Part shown: positions 13,701 through 23,514 of the stretch, piece after piece
Layout of the letters: each line of letters opens with the position of its first letter
Numbering within the stretch: the first letter of the stretch is position 1
NCBI RefSeq assembly: GCF_003325355.1
Contig: NZ_CP030850.1
Location: 5,821,501 to 5,885,500 of the forward strand
Direction: 5' to 3'
Source of the DNA: Runella rosea
GTDB lineage: Bacteria; Bacteroidota; Bacteroidia; Cytophagales; Spirosomataceae
Length of the DNA: 64,000 bases
The notes under the pieces: generated by a model
What the model was told of the DNA's origin: nothing
The model's input: only the letters and a program-made list of their open reading frames with translations
The model's database searches: none
Made by a program: the position numbers and the translations under genes

Positions 13701-16700
13701 TGGCAATACAGGTGTAGGCCTCAGTGGTAGCGTCACAGCGGGCGGAACAGGGAATATTTACATTGAAGGAACCGGGGCGAATCAGTCTTTCAGTCATGGA
13801 GTAGATATAGGGAGGTCGGTCACAACCAACGACGGTACCATAACGATCGTGGGGGTAGGTGGAGCCGATGCCACCGCTCAATTCGGAAGTTATGGGGTAT
13901 TATTAAATTTTGGTGGGACGATTTCGGCCGGTAATGGCAAAGCAATCAGTATTCAGGGAACAGCCGGAAGCTCAACGGGTACGTCAAATCTCGGGGTGTA
14001 TCTCAGAGGAACCATCAGCAGCACAACGGGTGGAAGCATTAACGTAACGGGTATTGAAGGTGGTAGTGGAACAGGAATAGAGATTGAATCTGTTTCAGGA
14101 GGGCAAATTACGACAACGGCTAATGGCGGCAATATTACGTTTATTGCCAACAGTATGAATATAATCAATACGGCGATTATCAGCACCAACGCCTCCGGCA
14201 CCGTTACCTTACGTCCCTATACCAACGGGGTAGCTATCGACTTGGGAGCTGCGACGAATCCCCTCGGCGGGCCGCTTAGTCTTGCAGATGCCGAACTCGA
14301 CCGCATCACGGCAGGTACACTTCAAATAGGTGATGCCAACAGCGGAGCCATTACCGTCAGCACGGCCATCAGCCGATCTGCCAATACCGCGATGAACCTG
14401 ACTTCAGGCGGAGCGGTGAATCTGAATGCGTCTTCGCTCAATCTGAACGGCGGCAATCTTTCCATCAATGCTGGCGGCGGGGTGAACCCCACAGCGGCAG
14501 GAGCCGATGTTGCCGTCGGGACGGCCTCTTTTACGGCAGGCAATGATCTGAACATTGTCATCAACGGCACCACGGCTGATACGGACTATAGCCAACTGAA
14601 TGTAGCGGGCAGCGTGAATCTGACGGGCTTGGATTTGGTGCTCAGCGGCAGCTATGCCCCCGTGGGAGGAAATACATTTATTATTGTCAACAACGACGGC
14701 AGCGACGCCATCACGGGTACTTTTACAGGTCTGGCACAGGGTGCCACCATTTCTAACTTCTTGGGTAGCGGCCTCAATGCTACCATTTCCTATACGGGAG
14801 GCGACGGAAACGACGTGGTGATCAGTGTGGCAGTGGTTAATCCTGACTATACCATCACAACCGCAGGCAACAACCTCATCATCACTGACGTATCGGGCAA
14901 TGGAGAGACGTTGGACATCAGCCAAAACAGCGCTGATATTCGTTTCAACGTCACGGGGCGTAAGTTTAGTTTGAATGGCGGCATCGCCACCAACTTCCCC
15001 GTCGACATAGCCCTTGCGGGCAAAACAAGCATTACGGTCAATACCGCAGTCGGTAACGACATCATCAACGTAGGAGCGTTTTCGAGCAATCTCCCATCGC
15101 TCACCATCAACGGCGGCACAGGCGACGATGCAGTGAATTTCAACGGAGACATCACCTTTGCCAGCAATGCCAATTTGGAGGTGGATTTACAAAACGACGA
15201 TGCTACGCCAGGGGTAGATGCCATCAACTTTGCCGTTGATGCTAATCTTGTGCTTTCAGGCACGGGCACAGCGACGCTTAAAGTAAGCAAAAACGTGACC
15301 GTCAATGCGGGCAGTAGCCTACTTACCCAAAACGGTAACTTGTTGGTAGAAGCCAATCAACAGACGACGCCTTCAGCAGGCGATTTTGCCGGGGTTGATG
15401 TCCAAGGTGGGGCACTAAAAGTAACTGGCAATGGACAACTAACGATAAAAGGCAAAAGCGGTCTTGAAGGTTATAAATCAGGAATTTCCGTAAACAATGG
15501 AGGCCTGCTAGAAGGTGGAACAGCACCAATCTCCCTAACGGGCACGGGTGGTGCCGCAGCTGGCAATGAAAATATTGGTGTGTCAGTAACGGGTACTAAT
15601 TCTAAAATCACCTCTTTAGGCGGCAATGTTAGCGTAATAGGTCAAGGAGGTGGTCTTGAGGGCGGATATAATCAACATGGTGTAGTGGTCGAAACCTCAG
15701 GCATGATTACTGCTGGAGCAACGGGTACTGTTACTGTGCAAGGTACGGGGGCAAACATCACAGCAGGAAATACTTTTGGAGTTTATCTAAATGGCGGAAC
15801 GATTACTTCCTCAGGGGGCAACGTACGGGTAACGGGACAAAGTGGGGGAAGTGCTAATTCTGGTAACAACCATGGCTTATATCTCGAAAATACAGGGTTA
15901 ATTTCTGCGGGAGGAACAGGTACTGTAACTGCCCAAGGAACGGGAGGAAATGGTACTGACGGTTACCATTTGGGTATTTATTTGGATGCAAGTTCAATTA
16001 CCTCCACCAACGGCGACATCAGCCTTACGGGGCAAGCAGGAGGAGCGAGTGAATCTAACACTAATGAAGGTATTCGTTTGGATTTTGCAAGTCGTGTTGC
16101 TGCTGGTGGTACAGGTGATATATACATGGAGGGAACGGGTTCGACCAGTTCTCAAAGTTTCAACTACGGTATAAACATAAACGATAGTAATTCTCAAGTT
16201 ATTACCAATGACGGAAATATTCAACTTATTGGAATGGGTGGAAATGGTACGGGAACATCCACGGGCAATTCAGGTATAAATGTGGATGGGCCTATAAGTG
16301 CTGGCGGAACGGGTAACATCTATTTACAGGGAACAGGCGCCAGCAAATCCTTTAGTCACGGGGTTATTATTGATAGCCCTGTCACTACCAACGACGGCAC
16401 CATCACCCTGATAGGTGTTGGCAGTTCCGATGCCACTGCCCAATTCGGTAGTTATGGGGTAGAAATTGTTGGTTCTGTTACGGCAGGAAACGGTAAAGCC
16501 ATTATCGTTCAGGGAACGGCTGGAAGTTCTACGGGGCTTTTCAATGCTGGAGTGTCTATCAGCGGGGCCGACGCGCTCAGCAGTACCACCAGCGGTACTA
16601 TTCAGGTGACAGGAATCGAAGGAGGCAGCGGTACTGGCATATTGATGGAATCAGAAGGATCTATCTCTACCCTCACCAACGGTGGAAATATTACCCTCAT

Positions 16701-19700
16701 TACCAATAGCCTCGATATGTCGGGCACTTCTGCCATCAGCACCAATACAGCGAGCAGCGTAACCCTGCGGCCTTATACCAACGGAGTGGGCGTTGACCTT
16801 GGAGCATCCAGCAATACCCTCGGCGGTCCACTTAGTCTTACAGATGCTGAACTAGACAGAATCACCGCAGGAACCATCAACGTAGGCAATACCAACAGCG
16901 GAGTAATTACCGTCAGCGCGGCCATCAGCCGCGCCGTTAATACTACCTTGAATCTAACTTCTGGCGGCACAGTTAATCTGAATGCTTCATCACTCAATAC
17001 CAACGGTGGAATTTTAAATATCAATGCAGTCGGAGGGATTAGTCCCACTGCTGCCGGGATTGATGCCAGTGCCGGAACTGTTGCCTTTACCGCAGGAAAT
17101 GACCTCAATATTGTTATTAACGGTACCACGGTAGATACAGATTATCGCCAATTGAATGTAGCGGGCAGTGTGAATCTGACTGGCTTAGATTTGGTACTTA
17201 GTACAATCAATGCGTTTATTCCGCTAGGTGGGGCAACATTTACGATTGTCAACAACGATGGCAGTGATGCCATCATAGGGACATTCAATGGCTTGGCAGA
17301 AGGCGCCACCCTTGCGAATTTTTTAGGAAGCGGTTTGAATGCGACAATTTCTTATACGGGAGGAACGGGAAATGACGTGGTCATTACTGTTGCTTGTCCT
17401 GCTTTTGCGGCACCAACGGCTTCGGTTACTGCCCAACCTGATTGCACTACGCCAACGGGAACGATTGTGGTAACTGCACCAACGGGTGGAAATATCCAAT
17501 ATAGCGTAGGTGGGACGTATCAATCTAGTGGTACTTTCAGTGGATTGGCACCAAATACCTATTCGGTAACGGCCAAAAACACTGCTTCAGGTTGTATTTC
17601 AGAAGCCTTGAGTTTAGTTGTCAATGTCGTACCTGGTGCACCAACGCTGACAGGGGTTACGTTGACGCAGCCGACCTGCGGGGTTCCGACGGGTACGGCG
17701 GTGGTCAACGCCACGGGCTCGGGCACTTTGGAATACTCAAAAGATGGCATGAACTGGCAATTGAGCAATACGTTTTCATTGTTGTCCCCTGCCAACTACA
17801 CTTTCAGCGTCCGTTTGCAAAGCAATCCTACGTGCGTAGCGACGTCTACCTCTCAGACGATCAATGTCGTTCCTGGTGCACCAACGCTGACAGGGGTTAC
17901 GTTGACGCAGCCGACTTGCGGGGTTCCGACGGGTACGGCGGTGGTCAACGCCACGGGCTCGGGCACTTTGGAATACTCGAAAGATGGCATGAACTGGCAA
18001 TTGAGCAATACATTTTCATTGTTGTCCCCCGCTAACTACACTTTCAGCGTCCGTTTGCAAAGCAATCCTACGTGCGTAGCGACGTCTACCTCGCAGACGA
18101 TTAATGTCGTACCTGGTGCACCAACGCTGACAGATGTGACATTGACGCAGCCGACTTGCGGGGTTCCAACGGGTACGGCGGTGGTCAACGCCACGGGCTC
18201 GGGCACTTTGGAATACTCAAAAGATGGCATGAACTGGCAATTGAGCAATACGTTTTCATTGTTGTCCCCCGCCAATTACACTTTCAGCGTCCGTTTGCAA
18301 AGCAATCCTACGTGCGTAGCGACGTCTACCTCTCAGACGATTAATGTCGTGCCGGGTGCACCAACGCTGACAGGGGTTACGTTGACTCAGCCGACTTGCG
18401 GGGTTCCGACGGGTACGGCGGTGGTCAACGCCACGGGTTCGGGCACTTTGGAATACTCGAAAGATGGCATGAACTGGCAATTGAGCAATACATTTTCATT
18501 GTTGTCCCCTGCCAACTACACTTTCAGCGTCCGTTTGCAAAGCAATCCTACGTGCGTAGCGACGTCTACCTCTCAGACGATCAATGTCGTACCTGGTGCA
18601 CCAACGCTGACAGATGTGACATTGACGCAGCCGACTTGCGGGGTTCCAACGGGTACGGCGGTGGTCAACGCCACGGGCTCGGGCACTTTGGAATACTCAA
18701 AAGATGGCATGAACTGGCAATTGAGCAATACGTTTTCATTGTTGTCCCCTGCCAATTACACTTTCAGCGTCCGTTTGCAAAGCAATCCTACGTGCGTAGC
18801 GACGTCTACCTCTCAGACGATTAATGTCGTACCGGGTGCACCAACGCTGACAGGGGTTACGTTGACTCAGCCGACTTGCGGGGTTCCGACGGGTACGGCG
18901 GTGGTCAACGCCACGGGCTCGGGCACTTTGGAATACTCGAAAGATGGCATGAACTGGCAATTGAGCAATACATTTTCATTGTTGTCCCCTGCCAACTACA
19001 CTTTCAGCGTCCGTTTGCAAAGCAATCCTACGTGCGTAGCGACGTCTACCTCTCAGACGATTAATGTCGTGCCGGGTGCACCAACGCTGACAGGGGTTAC
19101 GTTGACTCAGCCGACTTGCGGGGTTCCAACGGGTACGGCGGTGGTCAACGCCACGGGCTCGGGCACTTTGGAATACTCGAAAGATGGGATGAACTGGCAA
19201 TTGAGCAATACATTTTCATTGTTGTCCCCTGCCAACTACACTTTCAGCGTCCGTTTGCAAAGCAATCCTACGTGCGTAGCGACGTCTACCTCTCAGACGA
19301 TTAATGTCGTGTCAGAGCCAACGGCTACTATAACTTATGTGGGTAGTCCATACGTCAATGTAGGCACAGCGACGGTAACCCTCACGGGTACGGCGGGTGG
19401 AGCTTTCAGCGCTACCCCTTCAGGGTTATCGCTTAACGCATCAACTGGGGAAATCAATTTAGCTACGAGTACTTCTGGCAGTTACACGGTAACTTATACA
19501 ATAGCCGCTAGTGGTAGTTGTGCCGAAGTGACAGACACGGCATTGGTGTCTATCGTCGCACCGAATCTTGCCCAAATTATTTACGTCAACGGTGCAAACA
19601 CTTCTCCGAGTCAGGATGGGAGCAGTTGGAGCAAAGCTTTTGCAAGTTTACAGGCGGGTTTGAGTGCAGCTTCGGCATTGACAGGGGAAGATATTCAGGT

Positions 19701-20883
19701 ATGGGTAGCCGCGGGTACTTATAAGCCAGGCTCTTTGCGCCGAGATGTATTTGAGATTCCTTCAGGGATACAGGTTTACGGAGGTTTTGTAGGAACAGAA
19801 ACCGAGCTGAGTCAACGGAATTGGAATACGCAAAAGACGGTATTAAGTGGAGAAATCGGTACTTCATCTTTGAGCGACAACGTAAACCACGTGGTTGTAT
19901 TGAGCGCTACAAATGACACAACTCGTTTGGACGGCTTTGTAATTGAGAAAGGTTACGCTGATTTTTACGTACCGACACAAGGCGCTGATTTGGACCAACC
20001 CTCCTTGCTGTCGTCGGGAGGTGGGATATTAGCAATTAACAGGAGTAAAGGTTTGATAACGAACTGTGTTATTGCCAATAATCGGGCGATTGGCGGTGGT
20101 GGAATTCTGCTGAAAGACAGCAGTGAGGTAAGTATCACGAACAGTATTATCGTTGGCAATGAAGCGACCTTCGGGGGCGGTATCTATCTGGAACGGGCGG
20201 GGCGTCCGCATTTTGAAAACCTTCTCATTGTTTCCAATAAAGGACTAGGCGGTGGCTTGTACCTCAATTACAGCGCCCCGATACTGACGCATTGTACGAT
20301 TGCCTCCAATCAAAGCGTTAGCGGTACGCCTGGAGGTATTTTTAATACAAATTCGTCGGGGACTTTGCAAAATAGTATTTTATGGGGCAACAGTGGTTTT
20401 CAAACAACGCCCGGTATCAGTATTCGATACAGCATTGTGGAAGGTGGATTTGCTGGAACTGGCAACCTGAACCAAAACCCACGATTTATCAAAGCGACGT
20501 CAAGTGGTCTGGCACCGACGGTAAATTTGGGAGATTATCGCTTGCAGCCATGTTCTCCGGCGATTAATGCAGGAGACAACGCGGTGAGTACGTTGAATCA
20601 GGATTTAGACGGAAATGTTCGTCCTTATACAACGGGCTTGGCGATTGTCGATATGGGGTGCTATGAGAGCCAAAGCACAGGCAGCACTGGACCTGCCGTG
20701 CTAAGCGTGAGCGAGCCGATAACGGGCGGAACAGTGTTGAAAACAGGTGGCCGAATCACGGCGACGAATCAGGTGTCAGGCGCTACGGTGGAGTATCGAG
20801 GCAGCCAGTCTGTTACACTCCTGCCAGGCTTCAGCGCAGCGGGTACTACGTTTCAGGCGGTCATTGGTGATTGTCCCAACTAG
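1717..20883 (+). CDS. Giant secreted multi-domain repeat adhesin (about 6,388 residues)
   Basis: One uninterrupted frame. The ATG at 1717 is chosen over a TTG at 1708 because it begins a good signal peptide ([20 protein letters not shown]). Modules in order: choice-of-anchor-D 1 (residues ~22-142); parallel beta-helix, pectate-lyase-like (~146-588); Ig-like/putative cadherin segment (~588-671); anchor-D 2 (~673-798); two '[20 protein letters not shown]' modules (~800-1460); anchor-D 3; Ig-like; a jelly-roll-like segment; anchor-D 4 (~1836-1960); four long Gly/Thr/Asn-rich beta-helix blocks (~1964-5226) with a cadherin-like insert after the first; SprB-like repeats including seven near-identical 80-residue copies (~5307-5866); a second Ig-like segment; a second beta-helix (~5951-6320); and a 3-coathanger-type tail ending '[12 protein letters not shown]...GDC'. 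Surface adhesion or matrix function is inferred from architecture. I saw no typical type 9 'Por' tail. No frameshift is apparent. Confidence 0.9.
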   Translation: MKKLFYLFMALMLSHSLFAQPEINIKGRNVTILSGDTSPSTDDNTSFNRQYTSGATVTQTFTIENIGTTTLTLTGNPSVTGTNSSDFTVTTSPSLSIPAGGSTTFSIRFDPSATGTRTATVTVNNNDSSEGAYTFNVSGIGQSTTQVRWVNNQGASRPSTVTLDGVTYPVFANTYTDIQSAINAAVTDDIVYITNGLYRNPNEATSNSCVFSGTGQQFNLYLTIENKGITLTSETGNHCTSDARLVGYGIFTDNAANTQIQGLHLDSVRVNGFWDTNFATGSPYSQSGNLKIRNNKISNTRGHGIKTDTGGPTGVPINRGAWDITGNYFENIGFYNAMGDCPTPSPVTAIWLGEAGNSFLISNNIIDNTKWAGILCDGYGGYQSMSSFPNLDGAVTISGNRINRTVDAGIQIGFSSGTPGYYPTNAYITHNTITNANTGQSLGSGAITVLSSNVKGKNIMYNDVSTSFNGLAIDIAGWESASAANPTYVNYNNFYNLTSGSFGVTHKAGISPNGPYGTADNLTFYNFENNYWGAANGPMYTTNPSGTGVALRKETVAISGLVYSTSDFDFTPYSTTANTVSSASLSCCQIPTASISYSGSPFSTNGSTVSVNRTGTPTGTFTSSPAGLNLNGDTGLITPSLSTPGTYTVTYLVAASGSCNAVTATASVTIVIPEMNLKGNGVNIVDGDTSPSTTDHTDFGAQLVASGTVVRTFTIENTGTGALNLSGNPLVSISGINAGDFTVTQLPTTPVAATNGTTTFQITFDPSAGGLRTATVSIANDDSDENPYTFSIQGTGSTTCSQVATATQSMSWNGSVSNDWTNPCNWTPNGVPTQTNPVVISNAVPVVIPSGTNAAAKSISLNGGFGNKASLTISQGSELRMGSTESTVTKFNMVQYATVTNNGLLILETSGGGGVNSTFEMGLDDNVFHNYGAVVVNSTNATPIQIGNNGSNPSNATFHNYACATFANYSGQMLLNSAGISSFNNTGLFRTLGNLGAVGTFTNQNGGVVFVGGTLTHNPITTNSGSVRVNANPTATTMFTYNGTYNGTIEIFTNAGLSNSAGTYNQTTNTFTPSNGLPAGSVPLYIKITSTANNCSYIVPIVYQNGCAQLATATDNMGWNGSVSSDWTNPCNWTPNGVPGAGNAVVIPTSSTYPTITTGTNAAVKQVNITGNGRLTIETGANLIVQNSNTGLYLIDNAQIINRGSTTVTNTNPSVQNQYTVYMAAPTTIFDNYGTLTANGAQNWGGYLAGTFNNKTGATLTASGYRGVYIGAGGKIINESNATINATGSNIGLVLDGQNTTSSNSGTINSSKIEIVNATTFTNQNCGVIKTTGNLDISGNSVFNNYGYANMGGDLGHYIATTNNYGVLKYNNLVGSVNNTTNSVVVNNSTPIFTFGASYNGNVNGIFTNEAATTSAGTYTQATNTFTPSGGLPTGSQTLYAKITPNGGACFYVVPFTYNNTSPEMNLKGNGVSIVDGDTSPSTTDHTDFGAQLVASGTVVRTFTIENTGTGALNLSGNPLVSISGPNAGDFTVTQLPTTPVAATNGTTTFQITFDPSASGLRTATVSIANNDSDENPYNFSIQGTGETPPAISNSPASKMVCVGTSTTFNVSATGATSYRWQVSTNGGAQYNNITDGGVYSNAATPTLSISNTTGLNNYMYRCVVTNGAGSTNSNGATLTALSCGPCDIPQFEGGGSVILSTNAGGLPNSFHSFVPSCTGNITNIRLNLATSLTLVGTTLSLNIYNSSGGGIGSGSPVLTGIEASGPHDFSFNVPVVSGQTYYFGFSAVGLSLVNSVALEGSAANPYSSGGISSTIGGTVSLNDAVFLINITATPPEINLRGNGNSIVGDGTNTPSAADHTDFGSALVTGGTVTRTFTIENTGSGTLNLSANNPRVTLTGHTSDFTVTTQPSAASIGSNGNSTFGITFDPTVTGTRTAIVSIANDDSNENPYTFNIQGTGTLPADYSITTTGGNVVITDITGTGETLEVSQSGSNIRFNVTGKTYSIDGGATTPFTTPADIALAGKTGITINAGNGNDVINVGAFSANLPGLTINGGTGDDQVNFNGDITFAANTNLDVDLQNDDATPGTDQVTFTNSANLVLSGTGAAVIKVSRNINFSNGTASLETTNGNLTLEANQQATATTGNFIGIAVSGATVRVNGTGTLTVRGKSGNDSVINQFGILVQNGGLISGGTNATATIEGSAGAGSANGNIGVYVTGTNARISSLGGNVSVVGSGGSTGASSTGRGVAVTTNGTITAGGSGTVTVSGTGGAGTGNFNAGVYVAGSTNTFITSSSGNVSVTGVGGGTGSGNNNYGIWMELGGTITAGGTGTVTVSGQGGGTTGGSNFGVKTASSGAQITSSGGNITVTGIEGSGSGSIGISHTLPAALTTATNDGNITLIANSMDLGGTVSTQLLGNTTVRPYTNNVPINLGTSSNTISGPLGLSDAELDQVTTGTLIFGNSNSGNLTVSADITRPASTNVQLVSGGDVLMNGGGFNTGGGTLLLDPGTSPKAVKPTFNGTDVTATTLSFAGDLSIALNGTTAGDGTGSTYSQLKVAGAVNLTGVALLFEGSYVPVGGETFTLIDNDGSDAVTGTFTGLAEGATLSNFRESGLNATISYTGGSGNNDVVIVIAVNNTNPTIMAAAAVTRQQSTPGSSVTIATVNDSETPAGNLVVTATTVPTAITVTNIVNTSGTITATIAANCSAVIGNNTVVLTVTDGNGGTATANFTVNVTANTPPTLTYNNAIISSGAGGTILPATGPVDNGATQVFLQSVSPSPSPATITVNNLTGAVTVPNTIPVGIYTITVVASDVCTTDTAVPIMLTVQSADYTITTTGGNVVITDVTGTGETLAVSESGGGSNIRFNVAGKTYSIDGAAAQSFNVTPADVPLSGKTSLTINAGVGNDVINVGAFTATLPSITINGGTGDDQVFMNGDITFAVNANLNLDLQNDDASPGTDAVTFATGANLVLSGTGAATVKVSKNVTFNTGSTLITVNGNLTVEANQQAIPTAGNFIGVLITGTNTQLQTSINGTLTVKGKGGDDASGSQQGVKLAAGGKILGGEGANAVMVVGTGGASSGSSNYGVWLTDANSRIFSLGGPVNVTGTGGGSGTSGGNVGVRVTSSGEITSAGGNVTVVGQGGLNATGNSNSGISVQASGKITSNDTGGNVTITGTGGGSGASALNAGIFLADGELSAGGSGTVDITGQGGAGTGISNNGLALEGLVTSKGGNITLTGKLGGGSLGTYGIYMSKQMSAPVSSILTNVHGGNISIITNSFYIVNAPDIRTTAAGSVTIKPFTAGKEISIFGGFDGVTDPLMLSDFELDRISTGTLIIGDATAGDVTVGAVIDRPTATNVQLISSGDVVISGGSINTNGGTLLLDPGTSPKAVKPTFNGTDVTATTLSFAGDLQIAINGTTEGDGTGSTYSQLKVAGSVNLTGVDLLLTGSYTPTGSETFTIIDNDGSSDAITGTFNGLAQGATLPNFRGSGLNATISYTGGDGNDVVISVAVVNPDYTITTAGNSLIINDVSGNGETLDISQNSTNIRFNVTGRKFSLNGGIATNFPADLALAGKTSITVNTAVGNDIINIGAFSSNLPSLTINGGTGDDAVNFNGNLTLAANANLDLDLQNDDATPGTDAVVIASNAVVTLSGTGTATVKVSKNLTVNTGGSLITQNGNLTVETNQQTTPTTGDFFGVDVNGGTLKVTGSGQASVKGKNGTEGFKSGILVNNGGLIEGGTAQLSVIGTGGMANGNRGVMVMGANSKITSSGGNVNVTGEGGGFVGAPESGSGNQSGVEVKTSGMITAGGTGNVTVLGTGASLSKGFAIGVHINGGTITSLGGNVSVTGQGGGTGTARSNYGVHLESSGLLSAGGAGTVTVRGTGGTGTDGGNEGIKLTGSAITSANGNISLTGQAGGMSTSSRNRGIILEEASRVAAGGTGSVTVEGTGSSSTESYNYGVQIDNLTCEITTNNGNIRIIGQGGQGLPSVFANSTGNTGVGLSGSVTAGGTGNIYIEGTGANQSFSHGVDIGRSVTTNDGTITIVGVGGADATAQFGSYGVLLNFGGTISAGNGKAISIQGTAGSSTGTSNLGVYLRGTISSTTGGSINVTGIEGGSGTGIEIESVSGGQITTTANGGNITFIANSMNIINTAIISTNASGTVTLRPYTNGVAIDLGAATNPLGGPLSLADAELDRITAGTLQIGDANSGAITVSTAISRSANTAMNLTSGGAVNLNASSLNLNGGNLSINAGGGVNPTAAGADVAVGTASFTAGNDLNIVINGTTADTDYSQLNVAGSVNLTGLDLVLSGSYAPVGGNTFIIVNNDGSDAITGTFTGLAQGATISNFLGSGLNATISYTGGDGNDVVISVAVVNPDYTITTAGNNLIITDVSGNGETLDISQNSADIRFNVTGRKFSLNGGIATNFPVDIALAGKTSITVNTAVGNDIINVGAFSSNLPSLTINGGTGDDAVNFNGDITFASNANLEVDLQNDDATPGVDAINFAVDANLVLSGTGTATLKVSKNVTVNAGSSLLTQNGNLLVEANQQTTPSAGDFAGVDVQGGALKVTGNGQLTIKGKSGLEGYKSGISVNNGGLLEGGTAPISLTGTGGAAAGNENIGVSVTGTNSKITSLGGNVSVIGQGGGLEGGYNQHGVVVETSGMITAGATGTVTVQGTGANITAGNTFGVYLNGGTITSSGGNVRVTGQSGGSANSGNNHGLYLENTGLISAGGTGTVTAQGTGGNGTDGYHLGIYLDASSITSTNGDISLTGQAGGASESNTNEGIRLDFASRVAAGGTGDIYMEGTGSTSSQSFNYGININDSNSQVITNDGNIQLIGMGGNGTGTSTGNSGINVDGPISAGGTGNIYLQGTGASKSFSHGVIIDSPVTTNDGTITLIGVGSSDATAQFGSYGVEIVGSVTAGNGKAIIVQGTAGSSTGLFNAGVSISGADALSSTTSGTIQVTGIEGGSGTGILMESEGSISTLTNGGNITLITNSLDMSGTSAISTNTASSVTLRPYTNGVGVDLGASSNTLGGPLSLTDAELDRITAGTINVGNTNSGVITVSAAISRAVNTTLNLTSGGTVNLNASSLNTNGGILNINAVGGISPTAAGIDASAGTVAFTAGNDLNIVINGTTVDTDYRQLNVAGSVNLTGLDLVLSTINAFIPLGGATFTIVNNDGSDAIIGTFNGLAEGATLANFLGSGLNATISYTGGTGNDVVITVACPAFAAPTASVTAQPDCTTPTGTIVVTAPTGGNIQYSVGGTYQSSGTFSGLAPNTYSVTAKNTASGCISEALSLVVNVVPGAPTLTGVTLTQPTCGVPTGTAVVNATGSGTLEYSKDGMNWQLSNTFSLLSPANYTFSVRLQSNPTCVATSTSQTINVVPGAPTLTGVTLTQPTCGVPTGTAVVNATGSGTLEYSKDGMNWQLSNTFSLLSPANYTFSVRLQSNPTCVATSTSQTINVVPGAPTLTDVTLTQPTCGVPTGTAVVNATGSGTLEYSKDGMNWQLSNTFSLLSPANYTFSVRLQSNPTCVATSTSQTINVVPGAPTLTGVTLTQPTCGVPTGTAVVNATGSGTLEYSKDGMNWQLSNTFSLLSPANYTFSVRLQSNPTCVATSTSQTINVVPGAPTLTDVTLTQPTCGVPTGTAVVNATGSGTLEYSKDGMNWQLSNTFSLLSPANYTFSVRLQSNPTCVATSTSQTINVVPGAPTLTGVTLTQPTCGVPTGTAVVNATGSGTLEYSKDGMNWQLSNTFSLLSPANYTFSVRLQSNPTCVATSTSQTINVVPGAPTLTGVTLTQPTCGVPTGTAVVNATGSGTLEYSKDGMNWQLSNTFSLLSPANYTFSVRLQSNPTCVATSTSQTINVVSEPTATITYVGSPYVNVGTATVTLTGTAGGAFSATPSGLSLNASTGEINLATSTSGSYTVTYTIAASGSCAEVTDTALVSIVAPNLAQIIYVNGANTSPSQDGSSWSKAFASLQAGLSAASALTGEDIQVWVAAGTYKPGSLRRDVFEIPSGIQVYGGFVGTETELSQRNWNTQKTVLSGEIGTSSLSDNVNHVVVLSATNDTTRLDGFVIEKGYADFYVPTQGADLDQPSLLSSGGGILAINRSKGLITNCVIANNRAIGGGGILLKDSSEVSITNSIIVGNEATFGGGIYLERAGRPHFENLLIVSNKGLGGGLYLNYSAPILTHCTIASNQSVSGTPGGIFNTNSSGTLQNSILWGNSGFQTTPGISIRYSIVEGGFAGTGNLNQNPRFIKATSSGLAPTVNLGDYRLQPCSPAINAGDNAVSTLNQDLDGNVRPYTTGLAIVDMGCYESQSTGSTGPAVLSVSEPITGGTVLKTGGRITATNQVSGATVEYRGSQSVTLLPGFSAAGTTFQAVIGDCPN
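3733..4013 (+). repeat. Near-identical 281-bp repeat, copy 1 (choice-of-anchor-D module)
   Basis: This segment recurs at 6103-6383, exactly 2,370 bp downstream, with only a handful of differences. One is ATA-AAT versus CCA-AAT after 'ATCAGTGG'; another is CCC versus CCA in the 'ACGCC' codon stretch. Both copies encode the '[10 protein letters not shown]...FQITFDP' module of the giant adhesin. Such identity at silent sites points to recent duplication or gene conversion. Confidence 0.9.
6103..6383 (+). repeat. Near-identical 281-bp repeat, copy 2 (choice-of-anchor-D module)
   Basis: Partner of 3733-4013. Identity stops abruptly within the 'TTTGACCC' codons at the 3' end, where copy 1 continues TTCAGCC and copy 2 GTCGGCA. 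The flanking modules then differ, so the exchange tract appears bounded within the module. Confidence 0.9.
7606..17394 (+). repeat. Four long related beta-helix blocks of the giant adhesin
   Basis: Each block opens with '(A/P)DY(S/T)ITT.G...I.D..G.GETL' and closes with a '[14 protein letters not shown]' segment. Block A is 7606-~9624, B 10207-~12255, C 12259-~14838 and D 14842-~17394. A cadherin-like insert (~9630-10205) separates A from B. Within blocks, units of ~40 residues recur in the style 'ITS.GGNV.VTG.GGG.G', alternating with '[13 protein letters not shown]'. Blocks C and D are most alike, with long runs of shared DNA at their 5' ends. A and B share a stretch around '[18 protein letters not shown]'. 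This is stepwise internal duplication. Confidence 0.85.
17635..19314 (+). repeat. Seven tandem 240-bp repeats inside the adhesin gene
   Basis: The units start at 17635, 17875, 18115, 18355, 18595, 18835 and 19075. Each encodes 80 residues beginning 'GAPTLT(G/D)VTLTQPTCG' and ending 'SQTINVVP', with the last proline replaced by Ser in unit 7. Units differ at only a few bases. Units 3 and 5 share the Asp variant (CAGATGTGACATTGACG). Units 4, 6 and 7 share GTTGACTCAG. Each unit has two Cys residues and resembles SprB-type surface repeats. The high identity makes length variation by recombination likely. Confidence 0.95.
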
Positions 20884-20897
20884 TAAATTAATAGCTT

Positions 20898-20961
20898 CCT
20901 AAATCAACAAAACAGAGGCTGTCTCAAAATATTGAGGCAGCCTCTGTTTTGTTGATTTAGG
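20898..20961. terminator. Long perfect hairpin downstream of the adhesin gene
   Basis: Arms 20898-20921 and 20938-20961 are perfectly complementary over 24 bp. The 16-base loop can pair further (CTCAA/TTGAG) after one mismatch, giving an almost continuous ~30-bp stem. It starts 14 bp after the adhesin stop codon. There is no long T tract, so it may stop transcription by structure or protect the 3' end of the mRNA. The inner sequence GGCTGTCTCAAAA also resembles insertion-sequence ends. Confidence 0.75.
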
Positions 20962-21056
20962 GTTGAAACTATCGCCACGGTTGTCTTTTAACCATAAAAT
21001 TTTGACGTTGGTTTTGAGTAATAAAAGGGCCTAGACCGAGCTGTTTTACAGTTTTT

Positions 21057-21161
21057 GTTCAAAATGAGTAAAAGAAAGTTCAAAATGAGTAAGTGAAATT
21101 ATGGGCTATTCTAAGAGCCTTTGCCATTACTTCGTTCGTGGTCCAGAATGAGGAAGAGAAA
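21057..21161 (+). repeat. Phased 21-bp direct repeats, possible operator
   Basis: GTTCAAAATGAGTAA begins a 21-bp unit at 21057 and again at 21078, with two mismatches over 21 bp. A third, more diverged copy (GTCCAGAATGAGGAAGAGAA) starts at 21141, exactly 63 bp (three units) after the second. GTCC restarts at 21162. Spacing of 21 bp is two helical turns, which suits a protein binding one face of DNA. LytTR proteins bind direct repeats with about this period, and three LytTR genes lie nearby, but assigning the site to them is inference. Confidence 0.5.
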
Positions 21162-21276
21162 GTCCGATTTATGCTAACATCTGCCTGACAAAATCGATCA
21201 ATTTTGCTTCACCATTCTAACGCAGGATTGGGAGTGGATGTCCACTATTATTTACTAAACAATTAAGTACAATAAC

Positions 21277-22026
21277 ATGAAACAATTATTGACATTCTCG
21301 CTGTTGAGCCTGTTGTTTTTGACGGGTTGCGACAAAAACAATGAACCTGTTGCTACCACTTTTAGCGGCAAAGAAGAAACTCTCGGCAACGGTAAAGCTT
21401 ACTCGTGGGTGAGGTTTTCAGCCGACAACATCCCTACCTCTATCGGCTTCACGCTCACCAAAGGTGCCTTGGATAACCTGCCCCACGGAGGCGTAGCCTT
21501 GGTGCTGAACTTGCCAGCCGAAGCCGTTGGCAAAACGCCCTTTGATCATATCATGCTGGATTATCTGCACACGGGCCACGAGCCTCCGGGGGTGTACGAT
21601 GTAGCGCACTTTGATATGCACTTTTATATACAACCGTTGGCCGAGCGTAAGGCTATCCCGTTGTATGAAATCGCTCCTGCTAAGTTTGATAATTTGCCAG
21701 CGGCAGGTTTTATCCCGAGCAATTACATCCGTTTGCCAGCAGGTGTGCCTGAAATGGGCGTACACTGGGCCGATCCCGCTTCTCCTGAATTATCGGGCAA
21801 AGGTAAATTTGCCGAGACGCTGATTTATGGTTCCTACGATGGAAAATTGACTTTTATGGAACCGATGGTCACGTATGAGTTTCTAAAAAGTAGTCCTAAC
21901 CTGACAAAAACGATGCCGCTACCCGCGAAGTTTGCCAAGGCGGGATATTACCCGATGAAATACAGCATCAAGCAGGTGGGCGACGACATCGTGGTGAGTC
22001 TCGAAGATTTGATGATGATGCAATAA
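21277..22026 (+). CDS. DUF5602 (TTHB210-like) lipoprotein
   Basis: A 249-residue lipoprotein: signal peptide MKQLLTFSLLSLLFLTGC with the lipobox LTGC. The body contains 'NLPHGGVALVLNLP', 'YDVAHFDMHFY' and 'MGVHWAD', the His-rich pattern I associate with the DUF5602/TTHB210-like family, whose biochemical role is unknown. The protein probably sits in the periplasm or on the outer membrane. The gene is followed after 57 bp by a c-type cytochrome lipoprotein on the same strand, so the two may be cotranscribed and act together in a periplasmic redox or metal-related process (inference). The family name is from memory of its motifs and should be confirmed by a profile search. Confidence 0.75.
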   Translation: MKQLLTFSLLSLLFLTGCDKNNEPVATTFSGKEETLGNGKAYSWVRFSADNIPTSIGFTLTKGALDNLPHGGVALVLNLPAEAVGKTPFDHIMLDYLHTGHEPPGVYDVAHFDMHFYIQPLAERKAIPLYEIAPAKFDNLPAAGFIPSNYIRLPAGVPEMGVHWADPASPELSGKGKFAETLIYGSYDGKLTFMEPMVTYEFLKSSPNLTKTMPLPAKFAKAGYYPMKYSIKQVGDDIVVSLEDLMMMQ

Positions 22027-22083
22027 AATATCGACGCCTTTTATACAATCCATTTCTTCGTTCATCCTTTATCAATCGGTATT

Positions 22084-22686
22084 ATGAAAAAAATACATTA
22101 TGCCATTGTTGCGATTGCTTTGTTCAGTACGTCTGTATTGATTGGTTGTACCGCAAATTCAGAAAATCCCGCAAAAACCGAAAAGGTAGCCGTTAAATCG
22201 GAAGAAGCAATCATTAAACGGGGCGAATACCTGGTAGGCATTATGGGCTGTCAGGATTGTCATTCCCCAAAACGAATGGGAGCGAAAGGCCCCGAAATCA
22301 TTCCTGAACTGCATCTGTCGGGCCACCCAGCCGACCAGCCAATTGGGAAGGTAGTGCCAGAGGCATTGAAAAATGGTTGGATGCTGTTTGGTCCCGACGG
22401 CACCGCGAGTGTGGGGCCTTGGGGCGTTAGCTTTTCGGCTAACCTTACTTCTGATGCAACGGGTATTGGTACGTGGTCATACGAGCAATTCAAAACCGCT
22501 TTAACCCAGGGTAAATCCAAAGGGTTGGCCACTGCGCGTCCGCTTTTGCCGCCCATGCCTTGGGTAAACTATACAAATATGGCGGAAGAGGATATTGAGG
22601 CTGTATTTAAGTATTTGAAAAGCACCAAACCGGTCAAAAATGCGGTCCCAGCACCTATTCCGCCTGACAAATTGGCTCAACTCTAA
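22084..22686 (+). CDS. Lipid-anchored mono-haem cytochrome c
   Basis: A 200-residue protein with a signal peptide and lipobox (LIGC). One haem-binding motif, CQDCH, lies near residue 56, preceded by 'GEYLVGIMG'. A plausible distal Met ligand is in 'LLPPMPW' near residue 158. The layout matches class I cytochrome c proteins that pass electrons in the periplasm. The region 'WSYEQFKTALTQGKSKG' and the end 'AVFKYLKSTKPV' are typical of cytochrome subunits in dehydrogenase complexes. No dehydrogenase lies next to it. The electron donor cannot be named from context. Confidence 0.85.
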   Translation: MKKIHYAIVAIALFSTSVLIGCTANSENPAKTEKVAVKSEEAIIKRGEYLVGIMGCQDCHSPKRMGAKGPEIIPELHLSGHPADQPIGKVVPEALKNGWMLFGPDGTASVGPWGVSFSANLTSDATGIGTWSYEQFKTALTQGKSKGLATARPLLPPMPWVNYTNMAEEDIEAVFKYLKSTKPVKNAVPAPIPPDKLAQL

Positions 22687-23136
22687 TGTGTTGTTGTTGC
22701 CCTAAAAATCTTTCGTGGTAGAAAGGGGAAGGAGGTAAGGGTGAGCGATTCCCAAATCATCACCCGCCTCCTTTTACCATACTGCCATTTCTTTTACATC
22801 ACCCTTTTTCTACCAATGAAAGAAATGTTTCACTTCCTTTCGGATTTGTTTTTGAGTCCGAATGTTTGGGTGTCTGAGGCAACCCGAACTGGTGCATCAA
22901 GCACCCATCAATCCCCCGCTTCTGACCTAAGTCCCGCCCCACCTGGGGGATGATGATATGATACCGTTGGTCTTGTTTTATTAACGCCACAGGCTTCAGT
23001 AGCTCTGTGTTTTTGTCGTAATACCCTACCAAGACGGTCACTTCTGTGCTGACATCAGTTTATTGCGTTGCAGTTCTGTTGAAGAGCTGCAGAAAATCCC
23101 TTGTTTGATGGTTTTAACTTAAATACGGAAGAGGAG
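22687..23136. other. Intergenic region, 450 bp, with a possible coding remnant on the minus strand
   Basis: Besides the hairpin at 22729-22773, a minus-strand open stretch (about 23041-22850) reads 'TVLVGYYDKNTELLKPVAL' followed by 'RYHIIIPQVGRDLG'. It looks more protein-like than random but has no good ATG start, no clear ribosome-binding site and a low-complexity 3' part. I treat it as a possible degraded gene fragment, not a gene. No other feature is visible. Confidence 0.3.
22729..22773 (+). terminator. Imperfect hairpin after the cytochrome gene
   Basis: AAGGAGGTAAGGGTGA (22729-22744) pairs with TCACCCGCCTCCTT (22760-22773), with a small bulge in the left arm and a 15-base loop. TTTT overlaps the 3' foot. 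It starts 43 bp after the stop codon and fits an intrinsic terminator. Confidence 0.5.
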
Positions 23137-23514
23137 ATGAATACTTTTTTAAGTGTTGTGCCTTCCGAAAGCAAAATGGCTTTGCCGCGCTTTCGCACCA
23201 AGGAAGGAGAGCGGGTGGTTGACCTGCGTCGAATCGTGTACCTAAGTGCAAAGAGTAACTATACCCAGTTTTATATGGAAGACGGCGAGCAGGTGATTAC
23301 GTCTCATTCGCTGAATATATACGTCGAATTATTAGAACAATATGGCTTTATCAGAATTCATAAGTCGTATTTAGTGAATGAGTATCATTTGAAAAGTTGT
23401 CGATTGCGACCCGATAGAGCCTTGAAGTTGCCCAACGGGAGCGTCATTGAAGTGGCCCGTCGACGCTATTTGGAATTGAAAAAAAAGGTAAAGAGTCAAA
23501 GACTTACTTCTTGA
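23137..23514 (+). CDS. LytTR-only DNA-binding regulator (copy 2)
   Basis: A protein of 125 residues, nearly all LytTR domain: 'RRIVYLSAKSNYTQFY', 'GFIRIHKSYLVNEYHL', 'LPNGSVIEVARRR'. The ATG at 23137 is chosen because a purine-rich GAAGAGGAG precedes it and homologous copy 3 also starts 'MNTFL'. The in-frame TTG at 23101 would add 12 unrelated residues. Copies 1 and 2 share 'LPRF(Q/R)TKEGER' just before the domain, marking a dedicated subfamily without receiver domains. The function is sequence-specific transcription control, with target unknown. Confidence 0.88.
   Translation: MNTFLSVVPSESKMALPRFRTKEGERVVDLRRIVYLSAKSNYTQFYMEDGEQVITSHSLNIYVELLEQYGFIRIHKSYLVNEYHLKSCRLRPDRALKLPNGSVIEVARRRYLELKKKVKSQRLTS

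Larger units (their letters stand above)
20884..21276. other. Intergenic region, 393 bp: hairpin plus phased 21-bp repeats
   Basis: I see no coding frame of note here. It holds the long hairpin at its 5' end and a set of 21-bp direct repeats further on. Between the last repeat and the lipoprotein start (about 115 bp) I see no clear TTTG/TAnnTTTG promoter pair. Confidence 0.6.

Noticed and set aside
7555-15356. Long minus-strand frames opposite the adhesin blocks
   Set aside because: Low-complexity antisense shadows of a Gly/Thr/Asn-rich gene, with no starts or known motifs.
17592-19304. Several open frames of 60-147 codons on both strands inside the 240-bp repeats
   Set aside because: They are shadow frames made by the repeat unit (240 is a multiple of 3) and recur with each copy; the main frame carries the recognisable protein.
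17635-19314. CRISPR-like array
   Set aside because: The units are 240 bp, directly adjacent, coding and without spacers.
22741-22953. A 70-codon plus-strand frame after the cytochrome gene
   Set aside because: It begins inside the terminator hairpin and shows no protein-like pattern.
22799-23041. Minus-strand 80-codon frame as a real gene
   Set aside because: No good ATG or ribosome-binding site and a low-complexity end; kept only as a possible remnant.
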